NCBI GenBank assembly: GCA_963575745.1
Contig: CAUYUJ010018064.1
Span: 72,501-136,500, forward strand
Reading direction: 5' to 3'
Source: Prorocentrum cordatum
Taxonomy: Eukaryota > Sar > Dinophyceae > Prorocentrales > Prorocentraceae
Length of the DNA: 64,000 nucleotides
Shown here: positions 63,645 to 64,000 of the stretch, piece by piece
Layout: each line of letters starts with the position of its first letter
Position numbering within the stretch: the stretch's first letter is position 1
Made by a program: the position numbers and the translations under genes
Notes under the pieces: model-generated
What the model was told of the DNA's origin: nothing
Seen by the model: the letters and a program-made list of their open reading frames with translations, nothing else
Database searches by the model: none

Positions 63645-64000
63645 GCGACGAGTACGACAACGAGTGCGACGACGAGTACGACGAGTACGACGACGAGTGC
63701 GACGAGTACGACGACGACGACGCTCAGTACGCTCAGTACGACGTCGTTTGTTTGTCTGGTTGGTCTGGTTGGCGTGGTCTGGTTGGTCTGTTCTTGTTGG
63801 TCTGGTCTAGTTGGTGCGCTTGGTTGGCCTGGCGGGCTCGTGTGGTTAGTCCGGCTGATTCTGGCTGCGGTTGTTGGCATGACTAATATGGTTGGTCTGG
63901 CTGGTCTGCTTGATTGGCCTGGCTGGCTGGTCTGATTACTTTGGCTGGTTATGGCTGGAACGGAATGATCTGGCTGGTCTGGTCAGTCTGGCTGATCTGG
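62440..64000 (-). repeat. Right arm of large inverted repeat
   Basis: Partner of 10898-12400. Contains the 79/90-bp array (62510-63135), two units of the ~100-bp satellite, the GAC array and the ACCAGCCAG-type minisatellite in mirror order. It runs off the window. Confidence 0.95.
62510..63135. repeat. 79/90-bp tandem array
   Basis: CAGGCGTGGCATTTCCTCGA starts units at 62701, 62791, 62881 and 62971 (period 90), with a CCGCGGTCTCTATACGCGCC insert absent from the 79-bp units that flank them. Confidence 0.93.

Overview
The window is nuclear DNA of a dinoflagellate. The decisive evidence is at 37811-37832, where the complete 22-nt dinoflagellate trans-spliced leader (DinoSL) sits at the exact 5' end of a retroposed mRNA. 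Very low gene density, GC-rich sequence, abundant microsatellites, hairpin-type mobile elements and a LINE reverse-transcriptase remnant fit this. The species cannot be named from the sequence. One 100-base assembly gap lies at 23898-23997.

Only two genes are convincing. (1) A mu subunit of the AP-3 clathrin-adaptor-like complex on the + strand. A 1.15-kb terminal exon (34435-35580) carries the second half of the longin domain and the whole mu-homology domain. Two short upstream exons (about 32482-32606 and 34160-34222) carry the rest of the longin domain except its first residues. The last intron is essentially one copy of a hairpin element (family A here) flanked by a 7-bp direct repeat, so it looks like an 'introner'. 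(2) An intronless phosphatidylinositol-synthase-like CDP-alcohol phosphatidyltransferase (37917-38624). It lies inside a 1672-bp retrocopy that starts with an intact DinoSL followed by two older leader relics, ends in a short A-run, and is bounded by an 18-bp target-site duplication. A LINE C-terminal fragment (21786-22301) and a possible decayed coding segment (24310-24663, minus) are the only other protein-like signals.

Layout. 1-5000: TCC microsatellite, an A element, a small MITE, a diverged ~100-bp satellite and a 137-bp tandem repeat. 5545-7970: 53-bp and 62-bp satellites. 8170-12700: AAC, GAC and TCC microsatellites and the left arm of a 51-kb-spaced inverted repeat (10898-12400). 12700-20500: GC minisatellites, family F arrays, GA/TCC/ATC microsatellites and an ~85-bp satellite. 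20500-29000: LINE remnant, foldback and dispersed repeats, gap. 29100-34440: a dense nest of families A, B, C, K, L, P and Q, in and around the AP-3 mu gene. 35740-37300: GGA and GAC/GTC microsatellites. 37380-39530: the family F element that hosts the retrogene. 39700-44690: ATGT microsatellite and a nearly identical 1.89-kb tandem duplication. 44700-50160: minisatellites, pentamer (TTAGC/CATAG) arrays and the CGCGCG-rich family O. 50600-59600: microsatellites, including 0.9 kb of GAT, with no supportable gene. 59600-64000: A and B elements, a foldback, and the right arm of the large inverted repeat, which runs to the window edge.

The two genes do not form a pathway. AP-3 mu sorts cargo to lysosome-related compartments and PI synthase makes phosphatidylinositol in the endoplasmic reticulum. 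They do illustrate two routes of genome remodelling: intron gain by a hairpin element and recycling of trans-spliced mRNA into the genome. Family letters (A-S) are labels coined here.
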